Under the pieces are notes generated by a model that was not told the origin of the DNA, ran no database searches, and was given only the letters and a program-made list of their open reading frames with translations. Of a DNA stretch of 40,216 nt, positions 1 to 8,600 are shown piece by piece. The stretch is from the IMG/VR virus record IMGVR_UViG_3300049459_000161, positions 1 through 40,216 of that record; one strand, 5' to 3'. The DNA is from a virus. A program made the position numbers and the translations under genes. The first letter of the stretch is position 1. Each line of letters opens with the position of its first letter.

Positions 1-127
1 CACCCCATTGGAGCGAACACCATGGCAAAGAACCCACAAAAAGACGGCGACATCAAGGCCCGCGTACTGGTCGACTGCGACCTGGGCAAGTGCAACGACG
101 TCGTGCTGATCTCGGCGGCGCAGATCG
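1..127. repeat. Terminal direct repeat, copy 1 (contig circularises)
   Basis: Bases 1-127 are identical to 40090-40216. I read this as the overlap produced when an assembler closes a circular molecule, because 127 is a common assembly k-mer length. The unique genome would be about 40,089 bp. A genuine short terminal redundancy cannot be excluded from sequence alone. Confidence 0.93.
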
Positions 128-198
128 AAGCGCTGGCCGATGTCGTCGACACCGATCCAGCTGCTGTCGAGTACGCCGAATCCATCGCGAAAGAATAA
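22..198 (+). CDS. Small conserved protein downstream of major capsid (58 aa)
   Basis: A 58-residue acidic protein starts MAKNPQKDGD and ends AESIAKE. It begins at ATG 22 behind a GGAGCG ribosome site, and its stop lies two bases before the next ATG. Across the contig joint it follows the major capsid gene, and its first 106 bases reappear at 40111. Short proteins in this position are common in HK97-like head modules, where their role is usually unknown. I see no membrane segment and no catalytic motif. It has two cysteines (near residues 19 and 24), but the spacing does not convince me of a metal site. A minor head or assembly role is inferred from position only. Confidence 0.8.
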   Translation: MAKNPQKDGDIKARVLVDCDLGKCNDVVLISAAQIEALADVVDTDPAAVEYAESIAKE

Positions 199-200
199 CC

Positions 201-2285
201 ATGACCGTCCGCCTGCTGTGTGCATACGATAAATATCCCGGAAATGCCATCGTCACGCTGGCGGCCGGCACCGAGACGGGCCTGGTCAATGCCAAGATGG
301 CCTCGACCGACCTCACGGGGGGCGTCCCATTTTACGTCCAGGTCACGGCCCCGGCCCCGGTACGCGGCCTTGTTGGCGGCGGCCCGGTATCGCTGAAAAT
401 AGGTGAGCAGGCGACGTGCACGCTACCGGAAGGGCAGGCCCTCTCCGTGACCGGCGGAGCTGCAAGTTCTGGCACGGTTCAGCGGCTGGATGCATCCGGC
501 GCCGCCACCGGCACGCCATGGACTGTCGGCGCCGCCGCCCTGCCGCCTATTGGTCCCTTCGCCGGCATCCAGAAGATCCTGATCACCTGCACTGCAGGCA
601 GTATTGATGCGACGGTGGGGGATGCGGTGCTGGGGGCTGTCCTGCCACAATCTGATGTAAGCGGTGCTTTGCGTTCTTTGAACGCCGGCGGCGCCCCCAT
701 CCTTGGAAACTTCACCAACCCGCGACGCCGCATGGTCTATCTGGGTGACTCCCTCACATGGGGCGGCGCGCCCGGACGGGCCACCGGGTTCTATGATGGG
801 CGCACGTGGTACGTCCTCTCGACGCCCGTGCTCACCAACCTGGGTAATAACTTCTGGCTGATCTACTGTATGGTTGAGGGCACTGCCGGCACGGCGGGCG
901 GCACATTGCAGACGGACGGTACCGGCAAGCTGCAATGGAAGTACAGCACGGACAGCTACGGCCCGCTGGTCGATGTTTCACAGGGTGGGTTCTTTTACCT
1001 GTCCAGCGGAACGCTGCCTAACAGCGGCATCTTCGTGGCCGTGCGTGGAGCCACCGCTGCGCCATCGACGCCCGGAACAGGGGCCGTCACCACGACAGGC
1101 GTCCCCAACATTGGCGACTATAACCTGCTGGGCTGGGTGGCATGGGTGGCCGGCGCATTGGGTGAGACCTTCTCCGACCACCAGTCCTATGCGATCGCCA
1201 GCAGCACTTCCGCCGACGTGCTGAAGTTCGCGCCCCAAGCGCTGATTGGCGAGACGGAGGCCGTGTGTCTGCTGGCCGGCCGAAACGACCTGCCCACCAC
1301 AGCAGCCCAAGCCGCAGCGACCATCGCCAACATCAAGGCCATCATCGACCTGGCTCGCGTGAAGGCCAGGCGCGTCTATGTGCTGGACACTTTTCCCTGC
1401 CCCCTCGACTCCGCGACGATACAGAAGTTTCATGCATTGGTATCCAACGCAATCCGCGCCTACTGTCGGACAAAGTCGAACGTGCGCTTCTGCTCGGCCT
1501 ACGACAAGATGTTCGCGCCGAACGCCTCGTCCATCACCAGCTACACGAACGCCCGTGCAGGCGTCTACCACACGGACAGCTTACATCTCCTCCCGTATGG
1601 AGCATGGCTAGCCGCCCAGCCGGTCGTCGCAGCTGTGCGCCAGGATTACCCGCTGGAGCCTATTCGCCGTGCGGTTACAGACGTCTGGGACAGCACGCTT
1701 CAGGTCGGATCGCTCAATCTGAACCCAGCGCTGCGTGGCACTGCGGGCACCGTAACTGCGAGCAGCGGGATTACCGGCACGGTGCCCGACTCGTGGATCC
1801 TGTCGCGATCTGGCACCACTCAGACGTGCACGACCAGCTTCGATGCCGCGACGGACGGCGGCCTGGACTGGTGGAGCATGTCTGTTGCTGGGTCAACGCT
1901 GTCCGGTGACTACCACATGCTCAAGCAGACCGTGGCTATCCCGGCCGGCGTGTCGGCTGGCGACTATGTGCGCATCACCTGCGAGTTCCAGGTTTTCAGC
2001 ACGACGGCTCCGGGTCTGGGCACGCTCCAGGCGCAGATCAACAGTAACGGAAATATCCAGTCCGACTACCTGTTCCAGACGACCTTTGGCCGCAACGTCA
2101 GCACGTTCACGACAGAGTTGCCCACGCTTCGCCACACCAGCGAGCCAATGCTGCTGCAATCCGGAATCACCAGCTTCGATTGCATCATCCGTGTGGGCGC
2201 CGACCCGACTGGTGGCACCGGCGCCGGTAAAGTCGGCTTCCGTGAGTTCCGCCTCGAAAAAGTCCCTGGCCCAATCGCACCATGA
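201..2285 (+). CDS. Head-module protein fused to an SGNH (GDSL) hydrolase, 694 aa
   Basis: The first ~60 residues (MTVRLLCAYDKYPGN, then NAKMASTDLTGG) resemble the short stand-alone protein that often lies between capsid and connector genes. They are followed by a ~100-residue linker, an SGNH-hydrolase domain and a C-terminal beta-rich region (about 495-694). The catalytic blocks are visible: GDS with Ser184, GRND with Asn362, and DSLH with Asp459 and His462. SGNH enzymes are serine esterases, commonly de-acetylating glycans. The C-terminal part (aromatic, Thr/Ser-rich) could be a carbohydrate-binding sandwich. Its place between capsid and connector genes suggests it is carried on the head rather than being a tail spike; that is inference. 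The start at 201 is chosen because it sits two bases after the upstream stop; the open frame runs further upstream but overlaps the 58-aa gene. Confidence 0.85.
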   Translation: MTVRLLCAYDKYPGNAIVTLAAGTETGLVNAKMASTDLTGGVPFYVQVTAPAPVRGLVGGGPVSLKIGEQATCTLPEGQALSVTGGAASSGTVQRLDASGAATGTPWTVGAAALPPIGPFAGIQKILITCTAGSIDATVGDAVLGAVLPQSDVSGALRSLNAGGAPILGNFTNPRRRMVYLGDSLTWGGAPGRATGFYDGRTWYVLSTPVLTNLGNNFWLIYCMVEGTAGTAGGTLQTDGTGKLQWKYSTDSYGPLVDVSQGGFFYLSSGTLPNSGIFVAVRGATAAPSTPGTGAVTTTGVPNIGDYNLLGWVAWVAGALGETFSDHQSYAIASSTSADVLKFAPQALIGETEAVCLLAGRNDLPTTAAQAAATIANIKAIIDLARVKARRVYVLDTFPCPLDSATIQKFHALVSNAIRAYCRTKSNVRFCSAYDKMFAPNASSITSYTNARAGVYHTDSLHLLPYGAWLAAQPVVAAVRQDYPLEPIRRAVTDVWDSTLQVGSLNLNPALRGTAGTVTASSGITGTVPDSWILSRSGTTQTCTTSFDAATDGGLDWWSMSVAGSTLSGDYHMLKQTVAIPAGVSAGDYVRITCEFQVFSTTAPGLGTLQAQINSNGNIQSDYLFQTTFGRNVSTFTTELPTLRHTSEPMLLQSGITSFDCIIRVGADPTGGTGAGKVGFREFRLEKVPGPIAP

Positions 2286-2362
2286 CCCTCATTATCGAAA
2301 CCGGCGCCGGCCTGGCGAACGCCGAGAGCTACATCTCGGTGGCCGAAAGGACTTCCGTATGA
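2282..2362 (+). pseudogene. Truncated 5' end of a DnaT-like head-tail connector gene (26 aa)
   Basis: An ATG overlapping the stop of the hydrolase gene opens a 26-codon frame beginning MTLIIETGAGLANAESYISV. This is the characteristic start of the phage DnaT-like (DnaT_2) connector family, whose members are usually about 150 residues. Here it stops after RTSV. Its TGA overlaps the ATG of the next gene, a connector of the unrelated phiE125 gp8 type. I read it as the scar of a recombination that replaced one connector by another while keeping the original translation start. It may still be translated and couple ribosomes into the downstream gene. Confidence 0.6.
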
Positions 2363-2964
2363 CCAAAATCCGCACCGCGGCGCCGACTGTACTCGCGGTG
2401 ACGCTCGATGCCGCCAAGCTGGCGCTGCGCATTGACGGCGATGATATGGATGCGCTGGTGACTATCTGGACCAAGGGCATCATCGCCGACTTGGAGCAGG
2501 AGGTCGGGCAGTGCATGATGGAGCAGACGTGGGAGGTTCGCCTTCCGGGCTTTCCCGGTGTGCCGTGCTGGTCGATCGGACAGCCGGTGCCGAGCCGCCT
2601 GGCCATTGAGATCAGTCTGCCGCATCCAGTCATCGACATCACGTCCGTGAGCTACATCGACCAGGCAGGCACTACGCAGACGCTGGCGCCAGCCGCCTAT
2701 CGGCTCAACCGCACCCGCTACACCAGCACGCTGTCGCCCGCTCGCGGCACCAGCTGGCCGGCGACCGCCGAGGATGGCGCCGCTGTCGTGGTGGTGCTGC
2801 AATGCGGCTACGGCAGCGATCCGGTGGCCATACCGGAAGAGGTGCAGCTGTACATCCTGGCGAAGCTAGCCGAGCAGTTCGACCCGGCCGCGCGCATCGA
2901 GCGCGACACGGTGCAGTCAGCGTTTGTGTCGGGTCTGCTGGATCGTTGCCGGAGTTACGGATGA
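2359..2964 (+). CDS. Head-tail connector, phiE125 gp8 family
   Basis: A 201-residue protein with the pattern of the phiE125 gp8 / HK97 gp6-like connectors: an N-terminal helix (TLDAAKLALRIDGDDMD), helices with an EQEVGQCMMEQTWEVRL segment, a central beta part (PVIDITSVSYID), and a C-terminal helical stretch (PEEVQLYILAKLAEQF). Such proteins form the ring below the portal that connects head and tail. The start ATG overlaps the stop of the 26-codon relic (ATGA), and the stop overlaps the next ATG. The longer open frame upstream lies inside the SGNH hydrolase gene and is not coding. Family assignment is from remembered sequence pattern. Confidence 0.85.
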   Translation: MTKIRTAAPTVLAVTLDAAKLALRIDGDDMDALVTIWTKGIIADLEQEVGQCMMEQTWEVRLPGFPGVPCWSIGQPVPSRLAIEISLPHPVIDITSVSYIDQAGTTQTLAPAAYRLNRTRYTSTLSPARGTSWPATAEDGAAVVVVLQCGYGSDPVAIPEEVQLYILAKLAEQFDPAARIERDTVQSAFVSGLLDRCRSYG

Positions 2965-3278
2965 GCCTATCCCAGCGGCTGAACAAGCGCATCACGCTGC
3001 AGACCATGTCGGATGACCAGGCCGCCGACGGCCAGCCGGTGCTGATCGCCATCGACATCGCCACCGTCTGGGCCGAGATCAAGGACGTGAGCGGTAAGCT
3101 GCTCATCGACGCCGACCAGAAAGAGCGCAGCACGCAAACCGAAATGGTGATCCGCGCGCGCACCGACCTGCCGGAGAACCTGCTGGTGAGCTACAAGGGC
3201 GCGGCCTACCGCGTCGAGGCCGTGCTGGGCCAGGACAACCGCACGCAGAAGCTGGTGTGCGTCAAGGTGGAATCGTGA
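2961..3278 (+). CDS. Head-tail joining (head closure) protein
   Basis: A 105-residue protein starting MSLSQRLNKRITLQ. It has the usual small all-beta architecture of SPP1 gp16 / HK97 head-closure proteins (Phage_H_T_join), including the typical early TVWAEIKDVSG strand and the YRVEAVLGQDNRTQKLVCVKV end. It is expected to close the connector after DNA packaging and to bind the tail. Its ATG overlaps the stop of the preceding connector gene (ATGA), and it overlaps the next gene by a GTGA. Translational coupling through the connector block is therefore likely. Confidence 0.85.
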   Translation: MSLSQRLNKRITLQTMSDDQAADGQPVLIAIDIATVWAEIKDVSGKLLIDADQKERSTQTEMVIRARTDLPENLLVSYKGAAYRVEAVLGQDNRTQKLVCVKVES

Positions 3279-3736
3279 GCTTCACGGTCGACCTGTCCGG
3301 CTTGGCTGCGCTGGGCCAGAACATCCGCGACTTCGGCGAGGACGTCAAGGACCAGGTGGCCATGGCCGGCGCCGCGGCGGCTGCCAAGGTGATGTACGAC
3401 GAGGCGCGCATCCTGGCGCCGGAATCGGAAAAGGCGCACATCTTCTACGGCCGGAATTCGAAGCGCACCGGCGTGACCTACCTGTTCCAACCCGGGAACC
3501 TGCGCGCCGCGATCTACCGCGCCTACTCGCCCGAGAAGTCCGGCCCGAGCCGCAAGGAATACCGCATCAGCTGGAACCACATCAAGGCGCCGTACGGCCA
3601 CATGGTGGAGTTTGGCACGTCCGACGCGCCAGCCCACCCGTTCCTCGGCCCGGCGCTGTCGGTCACGCCGCAGGCATTCACCGCGGCCAAAGTTGAAATG
3701 GGCGCGAAGCTGATCACCCTGCAGAGGCGCCCGTGA
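3275..3736 (+). CDS. HK97 gp10-like tail-joining protein
   Basis: A 153-residue protein matching the HK97 gp10 family in its helical N-terminal part (LSGLAALGQNIRDFGEDV) and in the conserved C-terminal block (YGHMVEFGTSDAPAHPFLGPAL). These proteins sit at the head-tail interface or neck. I place the start at GTG 3275, overlapping the upstream stop (GTGA), because an AAGGTGG ribosome site lies four bases before it. An ATG further upstream at 3257 has no comparable site and would overlap the previous gene by 22 bases. It sits in the tightly coupled connector block. Confidence 0.85.
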   Translation: MSFTVDLSGLAALGQNIRDFGEDVKDQVAMAGAAAAAKVMYDEARILAPESEKAHIFYGRNSKRTGVTYLFQPGNLRAAIYRAYSPEKSGPSRKEYRISWNHIKAPYGHMVEFGTSDAPAHPFLGPALSVTPQAFTAAKVEMGAKLITLQRRP

Positions 3737-4098
3737 GCCTGGAGACATTGTTGTACGACACCTTGAAGGGCTTGGTGGCCAACCGCGTCTATCCGGCCGT
3801 GGCGCCGGAGGGCGCCGGTGCCGCACCGTACATCACCTGGCAGGCCGTCGGCGGCATTCCGGTCAACTTCATGGATGGCGGCCAGCCGAGCAAGAAGAAC
3901 GCCCGCATCCAGATCAGCGTGTGGGCGCCGACAAGCATCTTGGCTATGCAGATCGCCCAACAGGCGGAAACCGCGCTGCGCGCCGCCACGGCGCTGAGCG
4001 TGACCGTGCAGAGCGGCCAGCTCACGCGACATGAGGACGCCACCAAGCGCCACGGAACGTACCAGTTCTTCAGCTGCTGGGCGGACATCTCAGCATAA
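3733..4098 (+). CDS. Tail completion / terminator protein (DUF3168-like)
   Basis: A 121-residue protein beginning with GTG in a GTGA overlap. The sequence LETLLYDTLKGLVANRVYPAVAPEGA, PYITWQAVGG and the strand RIQISVW are typical of DUF3168 tail-completion proteins, the gpU-like hexamers that end tube polymerisation. It is the last gene before a double terminator and the tail-tube gene, the usual order in HK97-like genomes. I see nothing unusual in it. Confidence 0.82.
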   Translation: MSLETLLYDTLKGLVANRVYPAVAPEGAGAAPYITWQAVGGIPVNFMDGGQPSKKNARIQISVWAPTSILAMQIAQQAETALRAATALSVTVQSGQLTRHEDATKRHGTYQFFSCWADISA

Positions 4099-4106
4099 AA
4101 CACCCG

Positions 4107-4128
4107 GGCCCGCGCAAGCGGGCCTTTT
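4107..4128 (+). terminator. Rho-independent terminator after the connector block
   Basis: A 7-bp perfect stem GGCCCGC/GCGGGCC with a GCAA loop is followed by TTTT. It lies eight bases past the stop of the tail-completion gene. Together with the next hairpin it probably limits read-through between the connector genes and the highly expressed tube gene. Confidence 0.75.
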
Positions 4129-4160
4129 GCTTTCTGGCCCTTCACGGGTGCCATCAACCA

Positions 4161-4183
4161 GCCGCTCAACGCGGCTTTTTTTT
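4161..4183 (+). terminator. Second hairpin with T8 tract before the tail-tube gene
   Basis: The stem GCCGC/GCGGC with a TCAAC loop is followed by eight T. It lies 24 bases before the tail-tube start and after the first terminator, giving a tandem arrangement. It could equally be a processing or RNA-stability hairpin at the 5' end of the tube mRNA. Confidence 0.65.
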
Positions 4184-4206
4184 CGCCCATCGAAAGGAAT
4201 TATCTC

Positions 4207-4851
4207 ATGGCTGTCTCACTCCCCAATGGCATCATCCTGGCGCTCGCCACGGCGTACGCCTCCGCGATCACCGTCACCGCCGCTAGCAACGCGGCGGAAT
4301 GCGTGCTGACCGCCACCAACGCCCTCGCGCTCGGCGACATCGTCGAATACACCTCGGGCTGGTCGAACGCCAACCTGCGCCTGTTCCGCGTGAAGTCGCC
4401 CACCGGCACCAACCTGGTGCTGGAAGGCTTCGATACCACCAGCACTACGCTGTTCCCGGCCGGCAGCGGCGCCGGCTCGATCCGCAAGATCAACACCTGG
4501 ACGCAAATTCAGCAGGTGATGGACCTGACCAGCTCCGGCGGCGATCCGCAATACCAAACGTACTCCTTCCTGGAGGACAACTACGATCGCCAGATCCCCA
4601 CCACCACCTCGGCGCAGTCGCTGGCGATCAACATCGCCGACGATCCGACGCTGCCAGGCTACGCCGCGATGAAGGCCGCTGCGCTGAGCCGCGTCGTCAC
4701 CGGCCTGCGCGCCGCGCTGCCCCAAGGCGGCTTCCTGTTCTACAACGGCATCGTCGCCTTCGATGAAACTCCGACCATGTCCAAGGGCAACGTCATGCAG
4801 TGCAAGGGCGGCTTCGCCCTGCAGGGCAAGCCGGTCCGCTACGCGACCTAA
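4207..4851 (+). CDS. Major tail tube protein
   Basis: A 214-residue protein (MAVSLPNGIILALATAY) with an ATG start behind GAAAGGAA. Position, length and sequence character suit the tube protein of non-contractile tails: beta-rich, with the phrase VMDLTSSGGDPQYQTYSFLEDNYDRQIPT and the closing KGNVMQCKGGFALQGKPVRY. It polymerises around the tape measure. It is insulated by terminators on both sides, consistent with its being made in much larger amounts than its neighbours. The family call rests on position and pattern, not on a database search. Confidence 0.82.
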   Translation: MAVSLPNGIILALATAYASAITVTAASNAAECVLTATNALALGDIVEYTSGWSNANLRLFRVKSPTGTNLVLEGFDTTSTTLFPAGSGAGSIRKINTWTQIQQVMDLTSSGGDPQYQTYSFLEDNYDRQIPTTTSAQSLAINIADDPTLPGYAAMKAAALSRVVTGLRAALPQGGFLFYNGIVAFDETPTMSKGNVMQCKGGFALQGKPVRYAT

Positions 4852-4892
4852 GCCTGCCACCAGTGTCATGCCCGGGGACGATCCGGGTTTCA

Positions 4893-4924
4893 ACAGCCGG
4901 GATCGCTTCCCGGCTGTCTTTTTT
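4893..4924 (+). terminator. Terminator after the tail-tube gene
   Basis: A 10-bp stem ACAGCCGGGA/TCCCGGCTGT with a five-base loop is followed by C and six T. It lies about 40 bases past the tube stop and 25 bases before the tail-chaperone start. Confidence 0.8.
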
Positions 4925-4949
4925 CACCCACCTATATCGAGAAAACATC

Positions 4950-5360
4950 ATGGCTATCAAATTGGGCAGCAACCCCAAGCACTTCACCAAGGAAGTCCCC
5001 ATCATCAAGCTGGACGGCGCAACGGACATCCTCACCATCACCTACATCTACCGGACCCGCCGCGACTTCGCCAAGTTGCTGGACGAGCGTTTGGCGGCGC
5101 AGACCATGGTCGATGCCGCTGCAGAAACCACCGACGCCGCCGATGCTGCGCCGAAAGCGCCAGTCAGCGTCGAGGGCGCCTATCTGGAAAGCACGAAGCA
5201 AAGCGCTGAGAACGTGCTGCAGATCGCCAGCGGTTGGGACCTGGTGGACGCCTTCACTGCCGACAAGCTGCAGCAGCTGGAAGATGAATTCCCCGGCGCG
5301 CTCAACGATATCCAGATGGCCTATCAGAAGGCCGTTGCCGAGGTACGCACAAAAAACTAG
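4950..5360 (+). CDS. Tail assembly chaperone, short form (gpG-like)
   Basis: A 136-residue protein (MAIKLGSNPKHFTKEVPI) between the tube and tape-measure genes, the standard position of gpG-type chaperones, which coat the tape measure during tail assembly. It ends ...RTKN with the stop at 5358-5360. The codons just before the stop form the heptamer A-AAA-AAC, where -1 slippage opens the frame of the following partner. I chose ATG 4950 because an earlier ATG in the same frame lies inside the tube gene. An alanine-rich insert (about 50-75) looks like a flexible linker. Confidence 0.85.
   Translation: MAIKLGSNPKHFTKEVPIIKLDGATDILTITYIYRTRRDFAKLLDERLAAQTMVDAAAETTDAADAAPKAPVSVEGAYLESTKQSAENVLQIASGWDLVDAFTADKLQQLEDEFPGALNDIQMAYQKAVAEVRTKN
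5351..5357 (+). other. Programmed -1 frameshift site A-AAA-AAC
   Basis: The heptamer fits X-XXY-YYZ exactly in the zero frame of the chaperone gene (ACA AAA AAC TAG). Slipping back one base avoids the stop one codon later and continues as CTA GAA GCC GTC in the frame of the downstream chaperone domain. Such -1 shifts between the two tail chaperones are nearly universal in siphoviruses and myoviruses. Confidence 0.85.
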
Positions 5361-5674
5361 AAGCCGTCGCGACGGATTACTACACGCCCCCAGCCTCAGC
5401 GGAATCGCTCGCGGCCTGGGGGCTTTTGCCATCCGATGTCGCGGCGGTGGAAGTCTTCCAAGAAAACTGGCCGGTGTGGGATCTGTTCCGCTACATGGCC
5501 AGCCAGTGGCGCGTGGCGTTCGGCGGCGCCACCGGCTACGACTACAACGTCGCCCACCACAAGCTGGACCGGGAAAAGCTGGCTCCGGATGAATACGAGT
5601 GCCGCATGGACGACCTGATGGTCATGGAAGCCGCGGCACTCGCGGCGATGCGTAAGCAGCAACAGGAGAACTAA
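5357..5674 (+). CDS. Tail assembly chaperone C-terminal extension (gpT part of gpGT, by -1 frameshift)
   Basis: The -1 frame is open from the slippery site to 5674 and adds about 105 residues: LEAVATDYYTPPAS, then AAWGLLPSDVAAVEVFQENWPVWDLFRYM, ending KQQQEN. The block WDLFRYMASQW and the following YNVAHHKLD match the gpT-like DUF1799 partner. The fused product (4950-5674) would be about 241 residues. It is thought to bridge the tape measure and the tube subunits at a fixed ratio to the short form. The only independent starts inside are a TTG at 5426 and an out-of-frame ATG, so expression by frameshift is the better reading. Confidence 0.82.
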   Translation, partial: LEAVATDYYTPPASAESLAAWGLLPSDVAAVEVFQENWPVWDLFRYMASQWRVAFGGATGYDYNVAHHKLDREKLAPDEYECRMDDLMVMEAAALAAMRKQQQEN

Positions 5675-5676
5675 AC

Positions 5677-8600
5677 ATGTCTGATCAAATCGGTACCGCG
5701 TCAATCGGGCTGGCAGTAGATTCGAGCGGCGTCGATGCTGGTTTGAACCAGATGGAGGCGACCGTACAGCGCGCCGGCCGCAGTCTCAGCACCCTGGGCC
5801 GCACCGGCGCCGCCGCCATCGACGATATCGGCGCCGGGGCCGGCGCTGCGGCTGGCCGCGTTGACACGTCCACCCGCTCGATCCAGAACAGCATTCAGCG
5901 CGTGACGGCCGCCGCCGAAGCGGGGGAGCGCAACACGCGATCCTACTTCGAGGCCTTGGCCAACCAGCGCGGCGCCAACGTCAACGCCCTGCGACCCTAC
6001 CTCGACCAGCTTGACCAGGTGCGCGCGCGGCAGGACGCCGCCGCACAGGCCGCGCTGCGCGGCGGGAGCGCTTTTCAGAGCAACGCACAGTCGGCTGCTG
6101 CGCTGGCGGCCTCATTGCGCCAGGTGCCGGCCCAGCTCACCGACATCGTCACGTCGATCCAGGGCGGACAGCAGCCCTTGACCGTCCTCCTGCAGCAGGG
6201 CGGCCAGCTGCGCGACATGTTCGGCTCGGCCGGCGGCGCGGCCCGCGCGCTGGGTGGCTACCTGGTCAGCTTGGTCAGCCCGTTGACGGTTGCTGCGGCT
6301 GCTGTGGTGGTTCTGGGCGTGGCTTACAACCAAGGCAGCAAGGAGGCCGATGCCTATCGCAAGTCCATCATCCTGACCGGCAACGCCGCCGGGGTCACCA
6401 CCAGCCAGCTTTCTAGCATGGCCAAGCAGGCGTCGGAGGTGGCCGGCACGCAAGGCGCCAACGCCGAAGCGCTGGCCCAGCTGGTGGGTACCGGTAAGGT
6501 AGGCGCCGAGAATCTGGTGCGTTTCTCCGCTACGGCCGTCCAGTCCCAAAAGCTGCTTGGAATCGCCGTGGAAGACACCGTCAAGGCCTTTGCCGATCTT
6601 GCTAAAGACCCGCTTCAGGCCTCGCTCAAGCTGAATGAGCAGTTCAACTATTTGACAACGGCGACATACAAGCAGATTAAGGCGTTGACGGATCAAGGTC
6701 GCACCGCTGAAGCTGCAAAGGTGGCGCAGACCGCTCTTGCCGATGCCCAGGATGCGAACAACAAGAAGGTGGCGTCTTCGCTGAGCGCTCTCGAAAAAGC
6801 ATGGGCCAACACTGGCGACGTGGCAAAGAAGGCCTGGGACCTGATGTTGAACGTTGGTCGAGAGGACACGATTGACGAAAAGATCAGGAAGGCACAGGAC
6901 GCGCTCACCAAGGCTAATCTTGCACGCTACTCGTTCACCGGCGGGACGGCAGCCGAAAAAGACGCGGATGTGGCTGATCGTCAGCGTCAGCTTGACCGGC
7001 TGGAGAACATCAAGAAGGTTGGCGCGTTGGAAGCGCAGTATGCTGCTGAAGACACGAAGAGCCGCGATGCCGCCATCCAGTTCGACCAGCAGAGCGAGAA
7101 GTACCTCACCCGCAAGCAGCAGCTGGAGCGGGACATCGCCGCTGCGCGGAACCTTGGGCAGCAGGCCGCACAGCGTGGAGAGGATCCGGCTGTAACCGAG
7201 CAGCGAATCCAGGGCCGCATCAAGGCCATCCGTTCCACGTACGCCGATTACTTCAACCAGTCGATCGAAGGCCAGATCGCGGCCGTGCTGCGCCTTGGCG
7301 CTGTGCAGGAGGAGCAGGCGAAGCGCGCGCTCATCCCGGTCCAGGCGAACAATGATGCGGGTCTGAACAGTTCGCTGGACCAGCGCGCCGCCTACATCCG
7401 AACGATCGCCGATGCGGATGAAAAGTCCTTGGTCGCAGAGAAGGCGCGCCTCCAGCAGCGCCTTGCGCTGACGGCGCAGGAGACGGTCAGCATCGGCGGC
7501 CAAGCTGCCCAGCAACAAAAGCTGGCGGATCTAAAAGGCCAGATTGCGCTGAAGGATCAGCAGATCGCCACCCGCCGGAAGCAGACAGAGGCCGACCTGT
7601 TCGTATTGGATGTCAAGAATTACCGCGACATCGCGGAGTCCTACGCCGCGCTCTACGACACGCGGCTTGCTGACGTTGCGGCTATCGAGCAGCAAATTCA
7701 GGCGCAAAGTGACCAGAATGCTGCGATCGGCCTGACCGCCAAGCAGCTGGAGGTCCTTAATACCCGGCTGACCGAAGAAAAGGCTGTACGCCTCGAAAAC
7801 AAGGCTGAAATCCTCGACACCATTGTCGGCCGCGAAGATGAGGCGGAGTCCCTGCGGAAAGCCGCCCAGCGCATGCGTGAACTCAACCAGGCCCAGATCG
7901 AGGGGGTGCGCAAGGCCGCCGATGTCGAGGCCTACAATAAGTTCTGGGATTCGATCGACAGCGCCGCGCAATCGGCATTCTCCAATATCGACAAGGGTGG
8001 CAAGGCTGTCCGCGATCGGATCACGGACAGCTTGAAGTCGGGCTTCGAGGACGCCCTGTACCAACTGACGATCAAGCAGTTCATCATCAACGTCAAGGCG
8101 CAGGTCACCGCTGATTACCTCAGTAACGCTGCCGGCGCCGCCGCTGCCGTGGCGGGCAATGGCACCGCCGCTACCGCCGGCACCCCGGGCGTCATCGGCA
8201 ACGTCGCCAACGCCCTGAACATCTACAAGCTGACCAGCGGCGCCGGCGCGTCCATTACCGCCGCCGGCAATCTATTTGGATCTTCCGCTGTCTCAGCATT
8301 CGGCGCCGGCCTGTCGGGTGGTACGGCCACTGCGGAGGCGGCTGCGGCATACGCCGCGGCTGGCGAGACCGCAGTCGCGGGAGGGTTGACGGCAGGCGCG
8401 TCGGTGACCGCCGCGTTGGCAGCCATACCCGTTTGGGGCTGGGCCGCGCTTGGCGCAGCCGCTATCGCCAGCTACTTGGGCGTCTTCGATGGCGCCGGCC
8501 CTGAATCGAATACCAGCTTGACTTTCGGCTCGAACAACACAGCCGGCAACATCTCGATCAATCAGCGCGGCAACGAAGGCAAGAGCGATGCGTACATCGC

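Noticed and set aside
1-127. Biological direct terminal repeats
   Set aside because: The length of exactly 127 bases is that of a common assembler k-mer, so the repeat is more simply explained by circular assembly.
6112-7518. Antisense open frame of 468 codons inside the tape-measure gene
   Set aside because: Leu/Arg/Gly-rich shadow of an alanine- and glutamine-rich coding sequence.
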